From assembly GCF_010093535.1 (NCBI RefSeq), contig NW_022985167.1:1756861-1820860 (forward strand): a stretch of 64,000 nt of DNA. Direction: 5' to 3'. Made by a program: the position numbers and the translations under genes. Shown one piece after another: positions 21,856 to 33,617 of this stretch (position 1 is its first letter; every line of letters starts with the position of its first letter). Source of the stretch: Lindgomyces ingoldianus. Taxonomy: Eukaryota > Ascomycota > Dothideomycetes > Pleosporales > Lindgomycetaceae. The notes under the pieces were generated by a model. It had not been told where the DNA came from. It made no database searches and saw only the letters and a list, made by a program, of their open reading frames with translations.

Positions 21856-22833
21856 ATGAATCTCCCACCCACTACTCACGTCCCAACCTCACCACAGCCT
21901 CCCCCTCCGCGAAGCTCCTCATCCGTCACCATGGACGAACCCGCAACCTCTGAACTCACCGTTCATGTCAAGAGATCAGCTTCCTCGGACATCGAGGCTC
22001 CCGCACCAAAGCGAGGCCACCCTCGCCGTGCCTCTGCGAAAGACCAGTTCACAGCTGCTCTCAAGAAAGCTGTTGACGTATATCGCGAGCAAGACGAAGC
22101 TGAGAGGGCCGTGCTGGAAGGCAGGATTGCAGAACTGGAAGTCGAGGTGGGCGGGCTGGAAGACGATAAGAAGAAGGATGGAGGCGAGAAGAACAAGTTG
22201 AAGGCTAGGATCGCGGAGTTAGAGGATCTGGTCCTCAGTCTGTACGATGAGTCTGATAACGCAAAAAAAAATCTCAACAAACGGACTACCGAGCTTCAGC
22301 GCAAACTCGCGTTGTCAATTGCTGCGAAACAAGACCAGATTGACAAGCTCGAGGCAGACTTGAACCGGCAGAATATCCTAATCACCAAGCTTGAGAAAGA
22401 TGGGACCGAGCAGCGACGCGCCACCCGAACATACATCGACCTTGAGAAGGTGTATAACGCGGAGAAGGACATGATGAAGGCGGAGATTACTGAGCTTCAG
22501 GACATGCTGCAGTGCGCCAGGATCCACCAAAAGGAAGCCAGGGCCAAGATCAAGGCGGCCGAGGAAGAAACAAAGAATCTCCGCAAGATCGTGAATAACT
22601 ACAACACTGTAAAGGAATCAAACGAGAAGATGCATCGTGACAAACGATCTGTAGAGCTCAATCTCGATGGCATGTATCGTCACTACCGCGATGTCCAGGG
22701 CAAGAATGCGGTTTTAGTGGACAAGCTTGAGGCGATCGAGAACACGATGTCGTTCAGCGGGAAGGCGAAGGATACGGCATGGGAGGGGTTCAGGTCTAGG
22801 CCACTGGAGGAACTGCAGGAGTATAAGTTTTAG
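21856..22833 (+). CDS. Uncharacterised coiled-coil protein
   Basis: Intronless, 325 residues. An alternative start at 21931 (MDEPATS) gives 300 residues and may be the real one, since the first 25 residues are Pro/Ser-rich leader-like. Residues about 60-300 are heptad-rich and highly charged (GRIAELEVEVGGLEDDKKK), predicting a long coiled coil. A basic patch PKRGHPRRASAK precedes it and could act as a nuclear signal. No catalytic motif, signal peptide or membrane segment is seen. Function unknown. Confidence 0.75.
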   Translation: MNLPPTTHVPTSPQPPPPRSSSSVTMDEPATSELTVHVKRSASSDIEAPAPKRGHPRRASAKDQFTAALKKAVDVYREQDEAERAVLEGRIAELEVEVGGLEDDKKKDGGEKNKLKARIAELEDLVLSLYDESDNAKKNLNKRTTELQRKLALSIAAKQDQIDKLEADLNRQNILITKLEKDGTEQRRATRTYIDLEKVYNAEKDMMKAEITELQDMLQCARIHQKEARAKIKAAEEETKNLRKIVNNYNTVKESNEKMHRDKRSVELNLDGMYRHYRDVQGKNAVLVDKLEAIENTMSFSGKAKDTAWEGFRSRPLEELQEYKF

Positions 22834-24113
22834 CTTCGACCGGGTGCGGGTTGAATGAAATGGATTGGTGGTGGTGAAGTGGAAATCGGGGGATGTGATT
22901 GCTGTCGTCGGCCTGAAGAAAGAGCTGACAGGATACAGAGTTGGAGATGCAGGTTTGCATTTTCTCTTGCAAGTCAGTTTAGGACTATTTGTGGGAGGGC
23001 GTTCATTACAAGACTGATGTCTTGCTCATACCCTACACAGCATATTCTGTTGGAATTCCCTCTCTGAATACCAATGTGAAAACTTTTAGAGAACTAAGAC
23101 CATAAGGAACTAAGTTGATTGATGAACGAGCGAAAAGCTCCTCTCTATATCGTGGTGGTAATAAGATACAGCAATAGAGTGTAAGACTCTAGCTGTGAAT
23201 ACAAATCTAGATCTAAGACAGAAATAGTATCAAGGTGCGAGTCTCTTTTTAGTGCGGAATATTGTACAACAGTCATAGAATGAGACATCCCAGGTGAGGG
23301 AGTTCTGTGAGTTCCATAACCGCAAACACGAAAGATTAGTAAACAATTCAAATCGCAGAAAACTTCTTATCTAGTACTTGCCTAAGAAGCGTTTAGTGCC
23401 AAAGAGTGTGAAACAAGGATAAAATGTAGATGGAGGAGCGTGGAGCTACTCTACTAGTTCACTAAACAGTAAGTTTGGGCCTGGGGAGAAATTTAGACTC
23501 AAAAATGAAGAGAAATTAGTTATCGCCCCTTAGAAAGGTTCGTATTAATGGCTAGATGAACGACTAGTTTCGGCGTTGAAGCCCTGAAACATATTTTCAA
23601 CCCGTAAAATTCATGCCACAGGCCTCCAAACCGAGAACCATCATCCAGAACCAAAGGAGAAATTAACGAAGGGCAGATACCTGGCATTGTCCTCGTAACT
23701 GCGTTTTGTTCCCAGAGAAATAGGTATACATATCGAGTGGAAATAGGTTGGTTACCATCAAGTCTGGCTATTAAAGGCTTTGGAGGACCGCAAAGGAGGC
23801 TTGAGCGGGTGAACCGGACTGGACTTTGAACACAAGGGAGAGACTGCATTTACAGACACCACTCCGAAATCAGAACAACACGAGCGACATCAAATGGCAA
23901 CCGTAGATCTATATTCCCTCAATTATACTAACCGCTCTCCCTGGAACGATGAGCCAGTGGCATGAGCACAAGTCTCCACCCATTCGGCCGTCAAATTCCG
24001 TTTCGTTCCCAAGCCAAGAGTGCCGTTACCCGCAAAACCAAAAAGGACAGAATCCCACAAAAGCAACTGTACAAAAAATGTTACAAACCAGCCCCTCGCG
24101 TCCTACTGCTCAC
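22834..24113. other. Intergenic region between convergent genes
   Basis: No conserved ORF. The short open frames on both strands lack fungal-style coding character. It includes 3' regions of the coiled-coil and DGAT2 genes. Confidence 0.5.
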
Positions 24114-25695
24114 TCAGTCAACAATCTCCAGCTCGCCCAGCCTCTTTTTAGCAAACGTATCTTTCCATTCATCCCACAGCCTCGTCAACTCCTCAATATA
24201 CTCACTATGCACCTGATCAACATAATCCTTGTCCGGATGCTGAGCCTGGACAATCTGAATCGGCCTCCCGACAACAACATTCATCGACCGTCGATACGGC
24301 ATCATGCCCACATCATAATTAAAAATCCCTCTAGCATGAAAAATCGGCACAGTGAACCCCATAAGCTTCTTAACCAGGAGCTGGAACTTGTGGACGTAAG
24401 GGTGTGACTTCACGTTAAGCTGTTCGTAAATTTCGTTCTCGCCGAAGCCGAGCACGGGCACGAGGTCAGCGCCGGTGCGGATAGCGAGCTTGACGAAGCC
24501 CTTACGATTGCGGAGCACGAGACGCATGATGCCGGGCGTGGCGTCGAGCGATTCCCGGGCCCCGCCTACGACGATGGTGATGGCGCGGCCCATGCCTTCG
24601 CCGTTGCGGCCGCCTTTGGAGAGGATGTTTTCGCAGGATTCCCGCGAGACGGATGCGAGGCCCATACGGAGGGCGTACTCCCGGTAGAGGGGCAAGCGAA
24701 AGTTGGAGTCGAGGGTGAGGAGGGTATTGGTTATGCCGGGGAACAGCTGCGAGAAGCCGAGAGCTTCGGTGGCGAAGGCAGCAAATGCGCCGTGGGATAT
24801 GATGCCGTGTGGGTGGTAGCCAAAGATGTATTTCCGCGTCGGCTCCAGCTCCTGCGAGCGGTGAAGGCGAGCGGGAAAGTACGAGGCAAAAAGGGACCAC
24901 CCCGACCATCGGCGGCACCGCTCGCTGCGGAAGGAGAGCTCGCCGGACGTGCCAGCGTTGGAGAAGAGGACATATATTAGATAGGGGAGGAGAATTGGCC
25001 ACAGCAAGGGGATGCTGCAGAGGAAGAAGAAGATGGTGAGGGTACCGGCGATGCTGAGCGTGTGCATGAGCACGGCGAGGGTCTGCAGACGGCGTTGGAG
25101 GGGCACATTGAGGGGGGCGAATCGAATTCTGGACGAGTGAGTGTGATTCCCTCAAGGCGGGGTTGTACGGGAGAGCATTGCCAACATACTTGCTCCTCTG
25201 CCAGCCAGCGCCGGCCTGCCTGCCCGACTTCAGGGTGTCCCTTCTCTGCGCGGGCTTCACGCTCGTCAGCGGCTTGCCATTGCCGTCCTGGTGCTTCTCG
25301 TAGACGTGGTGATTGACGTGCACTGGAAGGTCGAGGTGCTCGACATGCTCAATGTGCTCGCCGTGCTTCTGTCCAATTGAGCCGTTCGAGTTGCGCGACG
25401 TCTTCCGGCGATGCCCTCTCGGCGGGCTCTTGGGGATGCCGTCCAGCCCTTCGCCTTCGTACTGTTGCTGGTGGTGCTCGTCTGCGGGTATCTTGATCTT
25501 CCCATTTGTCTGTATGTTCTCAATATTCTCAGCTCGATTCGACGCGTCGGTACCACCGGTACCGTTCACATGTGATTCTGGTTCTGGGGCCAGGGCGACA
25601 GCGAGGGCCTCTTCGGCTGCTGCAGCGTACGACTTGGGTGGGAGGTGCTGGGCCTCGCGCTCCTCGGGCACGGACGGCTCTGCGTTGAGCGACAT
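24114..25695 (-). CDS. DGA1: Diacylglycerol O-acyltransferase, DGAT2 family
   Basis: Two exons: 25190-25695 and 24114-25128 (61-bp intron with GTATGT donor), 506 residues. The first exon is a hydrophilic, His/Glu-rich N-terminal extension of about 168 residues. Exon two begins IRFAPLNVPLQRRLQTLAVL, the conserved lead-in to the membrane region, followed by a hydrophobic hairpin (about 195-225) and the DGAT2 active-site motif HPHG (about 274-277), then GGARE and the conserved C-terminal domain. It catalyses the last step of triacylglycerol synthesis in the ER and lipid-droplet membrane. It is divergent from the STK19-like gene with 740 bp between starts. Confidence 0.93.
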
Positions 25696-26435
25696 GGCAG
25701 CGATGGTGAGGAAATAGAGTCTGGTGTGAGGGCGACGTCAGGAAGGGGGGGTCATGGTGTTAAGTGCTGGTTTTTTGTTGAGGTCTGGAGCTCCGCAAGC
25801 TTCGGTCGTGGAGTGCAGATGACGTCGCGTGGCTGGAGCGCGAATATGCACCAACAACCCCTTCATAACACGTCCGCTTGGGGCATACGCTTGCCCATGT
25901 AGCGCTGAAAAGGCGTAGAAAGCGCGAATAGGGCTCGGCCATGTTAGAATTTAGGAGCCCCTTTCCTCAATACCCCCCTTGCATTTGGCCGTGGTGCTTG
26001 CTTTTGGAGGGGGAGCATGCCACCAAATTGGGCCTAGTGTCTGTGGCACTTGTGGCGAGTGTGGCGAGTGTACCGGTGCCGAGGTATCTTGGTATCTGGT
26101 ATCTCGTATGAAAGAGCTTGCACTTGTCCAGGTAGTCAACACCACCAGGCTCGTGCTCTTCCCACATGCATCCTGTGCTTATTCGCTACTTTGAGGACAT
26201 GCCCTTGCGGCGATTGAGATGACTGTTCCCTTTGGTAATCCGCTACGGTTAGCACCTCTCTCCAGGCTGAATCTCTTGCTGCCTAAGCTTTGGCACGACT
26301 CATCTCGGCCGCCTAGCGTTCTTATATCTGCTGCGCTTCCTTGCCTCCTTCTCCCTTTCCTTGCCATTCATTCTCCCAAAACCAAAGGGTCATCTCCCCT
26401 AGATAAGACGGTAGACTTGCCCACAAGCGGAGGAA
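25696..26435. promoter_or_regulatory. Divergent promoter region, DGAT2 / STK19-like
   Basis: 740 bp between the two start codons. It contains short GTGGCGAGT direct repeats near 26050-26065. No ORF is supported and no defined regulatory motif was recognised. Confidence 0.4.
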
Positions 26436-27661
26436 ATGTCCTTCCAAAGCACTCTGGCCCGCTCATCGCGAATCAAGAAGTCCCGTCAGCCATCTGCTGC
26501 CTCAGCCCTACGACGCTCGGCATCCTCCCCATCCAAACCTAGCTCTCGACGGAAGTCGTCGCAGCCAGTAACGCATGCTTCTAGTGGAGATGATGAGCGT
26601 CTGGACGACACCGGCGTAATAGCCTCGCTGGCATCTGATCTGCACTTCCGTGATGTCCCGCAGTATATGGAGTACATCCGTAACAGAATGTTCAGCGACA
26701 TCCCCTTAGAAAGAGCGGGGATGAATTCCACAAGGATCGCTGAAGTGCTGAACTATCGTGCCGGGCTACCGCCGATAGTCACAATTGCGCATATTGATGC
26801 CCTGAGCCCGTCGTCAACGAAAGCTGAGCGGGAGATCAATGAACTCGCACATGCCGGGGTTCTCCGTAGAGTTACGATACCCCATAGAGGTGTTGGTGCG
26901 GCGGCTGTGGGAGATGGAATAGCTTTGGTATCGGAATGGTGGCGCTTAGTTAACTCACATGCTGGTCTAGAAGATGGTCTCAAGAGTGGGCTTCTCTCCT
27001 TATTCCTCAATGCATTACTAATAAAGCATCAGCGAAATACATATCCGTGATGAATGCAAACCCAATATCTACCACCATCCCTAACACAGCCTTTACCTCC
27101 ACCGAGCTCTCCGATTTGACAACATCTGGTTTCCTCACTACCACCACAGCGCCCGACTCCCGCTCCAGCCTCTTTGCATCCCCTGGTGTCGGTAGTCTCG
27201 GCACTCTGGCCTCTCTCTCCTCCGCTGGCTCCCGCCACGCAGCTGGCTCCCTCGCCGCCGTCGGCGGCGCCCAAGCAACTCAACACATCTCTGGAGGAAC
27301 CGGGCACCGACCTCCACCAACCGCATACTACAACTTCTCGCTCCCAAACACTGGCTCGCACATCAAGCTCCTTGTCGAAGCACGAGCCCATCTCCTCGCT
27401 CTCCTTAAGAAGTCCAAGTACCGCGAAGCCCCGATGGATATTCTTCGCGAGCGATGGGATGGTGGGATCCCGGGATCGGATGAACAGACGAGGACGAAGA
27501 GAGCGAGAGGGGAGTTTACGGGTGTGTTGCCAGGGCGGACGAAAAAGTGGAGGCAGTTTTGGGGGTTGCGGTTTGAGTGGATTGTTGAGGAGTGTGTGGG
27601 GGCGGGGTTGGTGGAATTGTTTGAGACGGGAAGTGTGGGTGTTGGGGTTAGGGCGATATAA
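26436..27661 (+). CDS. STK19-family winged-helix protein
   Basis: Two exons: 26436-26985 and 27033-27661, 392 residues. The 47-bp intron has an unusual donor (GTGGGC) but a perfect TACTAATA branch and CAG acceptor, and joins GLK to TKYISVMNANP in frame. The Ser/Arg-rich N-terminus is followed by the conserved STK19 core: DTGVIASLASDLHFRDVPQY, MNSTRIAEVLNYRAGLPPIV and, towards the C-terminus, a TKKWRQFWGLRFEWIVEECV segment. STK19, first named as a kinase, is now viewed as a winged-helix DNA-binding factor acting in transcription-coupled repair. No kinase motifs are present here. Confidence 0.85.
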
Positions 27662-28084
27662 TTATGTGGAGTATAGTGCACCATATGTCCCTCCAGAGTC
27701 TGTAAATTAAAACCTTAAAGCGGCGGGAGTTCCTCGCAGAAACATGTGGATGGATATTTCGACGCTCGTAGATCGTGGATGACTATAATACGCAAGTAGA
27801 ACCGCTTTCGTCTTCTCGTCTAACCCTGAGTTTGTGGCGGGGCGGAAGGGGTGAAAACGACGATACCTGTTCGAAATATTTGGCGTCGAAGGGAATTTAT
27901 TGAGAGTAAGGGAGAGGAAAGTAATCCTGGAAACAGATTGCGCTTCAGACTCGTGCATAAAGGCCCGGACTTCGCATTATGACCGGACCCGTGCCCAAAT
28001 GTACTCTTTTGCACGTTGCCATAAAGAAACGTCTTGACATCCATGACCTCCTGTCGTTCTAGCCCTATGACGAGGGCTTTCGTT
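27662..28084. other. Intergenic region between convergent genes
   Basis: No supported feature; it holds the 3' ends of the STK19-like and C2H2-like genes. Confidence 0.45.
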
Positions 28085-30478
28085 CTAGTCGAAATGAAGA
28101 AACTGGGTATAGATATCATCCGATAAACTGTCAAAATCTATATCGGGCTTCAAAGGGAATGGGTATTCCCCGGGCAGGTGAAAGAGATACTTGCCTTTTG
28201 CCCCGTTTTCCACACTGAACTCCCACTGATGCTCTGCATCGCTCAATTTCCGGGCGTCAGGCTCATACGTTTCACTGTGATCTTCAACTAAAATCCAGCT
28301 AGTACTAAGGGAATTTGCCACCTCGGCCTTTGGTTGTTCTTCTCGATCAAACATCGATAATGGCGGCGTGTCCTCTGCGGTAGGCGGAAAGCCCAGAGGA
28401 CGCACAACCTCAAAGTGGTCGTTATTGGGAAGTGGCGCTTTCCCGGCAGATGCTGGACGTGAAGCAATCCCACCCCGGTTATCTTGTACGAGAGACAATT
28501 GGTGAGCTCCCTCATCTCGGTCCAGTAAAGACAGAGGCCCTAAGTCCGAACCCGTCGAGGGCGTGGCCCTTCCACAACTCCCTGATGAATTCGATGGATG
28601 CGCTTTATTTTTTTTGCTTGACATTTCGAACGCTCTCTTCTTGCACAACTGTATGATTCCCGCCAGCCGCCCACGAATTCTTGAGACTGCGGGTCCGAGG
28701 GCGGGGACGAGTTCTTTCGTCAGCTCCTCCTCTAGAGTTTCCGCCAGTAGTCGGTCAAAATTCTCATTCAGGCCCGGTTCCTCATCTGTTTGTGGGTTAG
28801 GAGGTCTTCTTTGGTAAGTGTATGGAAAGCCTACAAGGAGACGGGATATGCCCTGCATCAGGGAATAGCATCTGGAACAGGGTTTTCCACTTTTCCTCCA
28901 CACTCTGATTTTGCGCAAACGGGTATCGGTTGAAGTTGATGCCTTGTAACTCTCGCACGGAAATGCGATCATCGTTTGGATTTGGAGGCAGTACTTTCAG
29001 GCAAATCGGCTCAGCAACTAGGTGCTTCGTGTAAGCGTGTTCCGAGGGCAAGTCTGTCCAACAGCGGGGGCATTGGATAGGCCGTGAATGCACACGCTTT
29101 AGATGATCTCTGGAATTCGAGTTAGCCTTTTCTTAGAAGAATGCGGTATGATAAGCTGCTGGGCTTACTTTAGTTTCGCCATGTCTGCAAATCCGGCGCC
29201 TCTGCAGGCATTTCGGGTGTGCTGGATTGGGTTCATCTGGTAATATGGGCATTTCAATCTCTTTGCAATGCCTTCGGGCTTCTTCAGACCCCTCGGACAT
29301 TTTCTTCGTCTTCTACCTTCGTCGTTATCGTCGGAGTCGTCATTATTCTTGTCTGAGTCTTTTCCTGGATCTCGTCTCCTCTTTTGGGTTCCTCCACGGT
29401 TGGCTGTTCCAGACGTGGAAACTCTCTGGGCAGAACTGTCCGAGATCTGCGAGCTAGAGCCACTATCACCAGAAGCTACAGGGCCTTTGGCCTTAGATCG
29501 GACCCCTTCCGGTAAATACAGATCCCCCAGTAGTTTACGCGTGATCTTGGAAAAGGCTAACAAGAAATGCGACTTTAGACCTGAGTTTTGAGATATAGTG
29601 GTATCTGAGGTTGTGTTTAAGCTTTCGATATTATCGTGTGCAGATACCAACTTCCACTTCCGTTTGCGGGGGATATCGACATGGTCTCGTGGAAGTAGTT
29701 CTTGCCTTGGTGGAAGTTCTTCTCGCCTTAGTGTAAGTATTTCTGGCCATTGTGGAACTCTTTGTCTGTGTGGAAGTATCATTGGAAATCGTGGTCTTTC
29801 TAGCTCTTCCATCCTGGCGGTGCTGCTAGCTGGATTAAAGGAAGTAGAACGTCCACTACAACTAGGAGCTTCTAGTACCTTCTCTTCATGATCACGCCGA
29901 CTCCGATATGTAAGAGATCCCATAGATGAAGCCATATTAAAGTTCTTTTGAGTACGACTCTCATGAAGCGCCTTGCTCTTCATTTCGTCTTGGGAAATAT
30001 TAGGATTTGGGTTTGATTCTAGAGGGCCTACGGGCACGCCCGGCCTCCAACAGAATTCACCCAACGTGTGTTCCTCGTCTTGTAATTCCACTTCCAGATC
30101 ATTCCTGAGCGTTTTCTTCTTCAGAAAATCCACCCCACTTGGTCTTGCTCGACTAATCGTTGGTCTTAAGTAGACTACACCTGAATCAGGGTGTTCAGCG
30201 CGAAGGTGTTGAGATGGCTTGGGCTGTGCCACTGCTTCTTTCTGATTTGGTGTATTTCGATTTTGTGTATAAGAAATGAGAGGGCTGTCTCGTTTGGCGG
30301 CTAACTGGGTAGGAAGGCCGAAGTCAATACTCGGGAGAGCAAGGGTGCTGGAGGGCTCATTCAATGAAGAGGGAGCCAGTGGCTTCTTGTTCCATAGCGG
30401 TTTCCAAGATTCTTCCAACAAGGATGGAAACATCTGAGAGGTCTCATTGGGAATAAGAGGCCGGCTTGTTTTCGTCAT
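28085..30478 (-). CDS. Uncharacterised C2H2-like zinc-finger protein
   Basis: Three exons: 29169-30478, 28835-29109, 28085-28785, giving 761 residues. The introns are 59 and 49 bp, the second with a CTAAC branch. Without it the frame breaks after HIPSP; with it the protein reads on as HIPSPYEEPGLNENF. The first exon is disordered and charged. Residues about 415-470 hold a Cys/His cluster: CPYYQMNP, NACRGAGF, KDHLKRVHSRPIQCPRCW, spanning the first splice junction. This array is common in filamentous-ascomycete proteins of unknown role. The C-terminal part has a helical EEPGLNENFDRLLAETLEEE segment. Probably nuclear, but no function can be assigned. Confidence 0.8.
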
Positions 30479-31015
30479 TTCGCCGGATTCAACTGGCTTA
30501 GGAAATCGCGTTTTAAGTTAGTGGTGAAGCATGGTGCTCTACTAGAAGACTTCTAAGAGTGGATTTGATAACCATCCACTTTTTTTCTTGCACCGGAAAA
30601 GATGAAGAGTGGATGAAAGTTAGGCTGAGGCTGGATGAGCCATCGCACAAATGTGCGATGATGCTGCCAATGTGGCTGACAGTCGTATTTTGCACCAATA
30701 AGACATGATGTGGCGTACACACGTGACGTGAGCACAAATGTGCGATGCATTTTCTTGAAATCCCTTGCAAGTGCTAGGAATAGCTTGTTCAATTTCAAAT
30801 TTTAAGCACAGCTCAGAAATCCAGGGAGAAATATGGCGAAGAATAAGAAGGATACGGGTATAAAGCTCAAGGGTGAAAGTGTTATGTGGAAACAAACACG
30901 CAACCAATACCTCCCTTGTTATACCTGCTTTGCCATACCTACCCTCGATAGATAGTATCAATTTTAGTAGTCCGTGTAAGGCTAGGGTTTTTTTCAAAAA
31001 AAAAAAATTTTCAAG
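30479..31015. other. Intergenic region with inverted-repeat motif
   Basis: CATCGCACAAATGTGCGATG, nearly perfect dyad symmetry, lies at about 30643-30662, and most of it (GCACAAATGTGCGATG) recurs at about 30732-30747. An A-run ends at 31007. No ORF with coding character. Confidence 0.5.
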
Positions 31016-31263
31016 ATGTCGAACCTGGCCCCAAAACCAGTGCAAGCTTTGTCCACATCTTCCAAGACAAAGTGAGCCTCACACTCCGTCTAATCGACTA
31101 ACAGCTAACTTTGCTTAGCACTTCACAGCACTCGTTCACCATGCGGAGATACCTCGACGAAAGAGAAAGTTCTCAGCCCGCTCTTCGAATCCCGAACGAA
31201 CAAGCCGAACGACAGGACCGCATCAAGAATGCGCTTGAAAAGGTGGAACGTCTAGGCCTTTGA
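31016..31263 (+). CDS. Possible small two-exon gene, 66 residues
   Basis: Exons 31016-31071 and 31119-31263 are joined by a canonical 47-bp intron (GTGAGC, CTAACAGCTAAC branch, TTGCTTAG), giving an in-frame 66-residue hydrophilic protein starting MSNLAPKPVQALSTSS and ending EKVERLGL. The C-terminal half (NEQAERQDRIKNALEKVERL) should be helical. I recognise no family. It may be a genuine small gene or the 5' remnant of a longer one. The consistent splice signals are the main support. Confidence 0.4.
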
Positions 31264-32257
31264 ATTTGGAAAGTCGTCTTATCGAGTGTCCGAAACGGGA
31301 TCTCGGCAGCAATATCTAAAAAAAATGATTAGTAGATAAGATCTCATTACTTGTAGACAATGACACTTTCTTGAGACCCAGCAGTCGAAGGTTGTGATCT
31401 AGTTCAATGCAGGCTTTGGGGAGACTTGATCCCATTTGTGATTCTGCGATCCCTGATATGTTAATTAAGTTATTGCTTCCCTCAATCCTTCAAAGGATGA
31501 AGGGAAAGTTAACGCAATAGGTTATCGGTCAGCCTTATACGACTGAAGGCTTTAATGCATCGTCATGCATGGATTGATTGGCCTGTGGAAAGTAACGCGT
31601 CCTCCGCAAACCCCATGGCCTTCCCTGGAGTGGTTAAGCAAAATTTTGAAATGCACCGCGATGAATATCCGAAGCTCTTCAGGTCGCGTCGCCCTGTATA
31701 TTGGATTGCTCGTGGTCATTTTACTGATCCCAAAGACGATTTAAGGGCGACAACGACATATCCATGAAAACGTTACGAATGACTGAAGGTACAGCCCAAC
31801 TGAGAATCCGAGATTGTGATAGAGGTGGAAGGTGAGACACTTTCGGTAGCTTTCGGTAATACAAGGGGTGAATGAAGATGGAGAGGAGGTACACTTTGTA
31901 TGATCGTTATTGAGCTCGTGGTTGTGCCACCTTGAGAACTAGCCTCTTGGCATACCTTAAACCCCCTCACACCTAGCACATCCAGCGAATTTTGCCGGCC
32001 TCCTCTTTAATCATCATTGCGCAAACTCCAGCATTCTATCTGAGGACGAAAGTTAGCGATGCGGTATGCAGCTACTGGATGAACTGCCGTAGCGATTGGT
32101 ATTAGGAGTTTGACAGATATTACAAGCATTAAAGTTTTCTATCTTTGGATGAAAGCCTATTGACTAGTCCTCTGCCAGAATCTCAGAAAGTAAAAAGGTT
32201 ATGGTACATACGCTAATTTCCTCCCCGATTTTGACACAATCTTCTTCCGCATTCTCT
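31264..32257. other. Intergenic region, no supported gene
   Basis: A 70-codon frame at 31555-31767 includes VKQNFEMHRDEYPKLFRSRR, which looks protein-like and could be a relic exon, but no splice partner was found. Otherwise nothing. Confidence 0.35.
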
Positions 32258-33617
32258 CTACTTCTTAATCCATGCCCAAGTCTCCTTCGCAACAGCAACA
32301 CTCGGGATATCAACAACGCGATAGAATACTTCTGAGACCAACGCAACCAATGGCAAGCATACAATAAAGCATACAAGGGTTGCGACCTCATGATTCGATC
32401 CCAAAGCATGGAGGCGCATATAGAGCTTGATGCCGGCGGTATATATCATTAGCGCTTGGACGAGGAAGATACCTGTAACATCGTCAGTCAATTTAGTTCA
32501 CAGAAAAGAAATATAAAATCTCACTCAAACTCCTCCGGCCCAATTCTGTGAATACCTTCCATCTTAACACCTTCTGCAGCGCCGCGTGAGTTTCTACAAA
32601 CAGCATGACTCCTAGGACGATTAGATAGTTGTCATCTCTAGCTTGCGGTTGATCGAGATCAACACTCTCATTCAAGCTCCCTGAGTTATACAGCCCGGTG
32701 TGTCCCTTCAGCTCCTGATTCCTATACTCCGGCCTCCATGCAATAAACAAGTACTGCATCAACACGCCCGCAGTCACCATCAGTCCGTATATCGGCCACA
32801 TCTTGACCCTCAGCCGTCCTATCTTGAAACCATTCTGGGATTTTCTTTGGAAGTTCATGTTTTGCACAGCATCGGCAAGAAGTAACCCAGTCACCGAATA
32901 CCAAGCCCAACTCTGGACCCACCACGCCGTCACTATGAAAACCAACAAAGCTTTCACACGCCAGGAATTCCGGGTATATGGAATGATGACCATGGTCATA
33001 TAAATTGTGTAGCTCTGCTGAAAAAGCAACGAGACGGTCCAGAGTGTGCCCGAAGGAAAGGCCTGATTTGCCGCCTGGGAAGCATAGGATTTGGAGACCC
33101 AGAAAAGGTCGAAGAGGGAGTTGAAGTAGACGAGAAAGTTTCTGAACGTGGTTGGTGTGCTGGTGGAGATGTTGTTCGTCAGCTCAAGAAAGTCGGAAAT
33201 GTACTTCGTAGAGGCTGTCGAGAACGCGGCCGCGGAGAGGGATAATGCGACGAATGTAGGGATCCATAGTCTAATGCCCCGACGGAAGATTGATGACGAG
33301 CATACGGTACGATTTGGATTTGCAAGGAATGGGAGAGCGAGTGTTCGTGCGGAAACTAAAATGAAGAAAGAGTAGATGAGAGAATTGTTCCAGAAAAGGA
33401 CTGAAATTGTTTTGCGTAGGACGATTTGGTAGAGTGGGCCTGTTGTGTTCTTCGAATCAACGACCGCGGCGGGAAGGAATGTCTGGAAGAAAACGAAGAG
33501 AAAAGACTGGATGACAAGAAGGCCTCGCAGACCAAGGAGGTAATCTTGCGATGGAATAAACGAAGGTTGAGAAGGAAGAGTCTCCGAGAAATGAGTGAAA
33601 GGAAGCTGGAATTTCAT
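32258..33617 (-). CDS. Membrane acyltransferase (acyltransferase-3-like)
   Basis: Two exons: 32525-33617 and 32258-32472 (52-bp intron, GTGAGA...TTACAG), 435 residues. The start is placed at MKFQLPFTHFSE, because the open frame upstream reads as leader. The N-terminal YLLGLRGLLVIQSFLFVFFQ followed by about ten hydrophobic segments is typical of fungal acyltransferase-3-like membrane proteins, which move acyl groups onto extracytoplasmic substrates. The position where bacterial family members have the essential His reads Gln (FFQTF), which I believe is common in this fungal subgroup. It lies about 1.4 kb downstream of the GT2 gene in the same orientation and shares this domain type with the GH16-like fusion at 37.8 kb. 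Confidence 0.8.

Noticed and set aside
24502..25695. 397-residue minus-strand ORF as a separate protein
   Set aside because: Its first 168 codons are exon one of DGAT2. The remainder is intron read-through and a shifted frame across exon two.
28797..28972. Frameshift or pseudogene in the C2H2-like gene
   Set aside because: A 49-bp intron with GTAGGC donor, CTAACCC branch and ACAG acceptor restores the frame (IPSPYEEPGLN), so no frameshift is needed.
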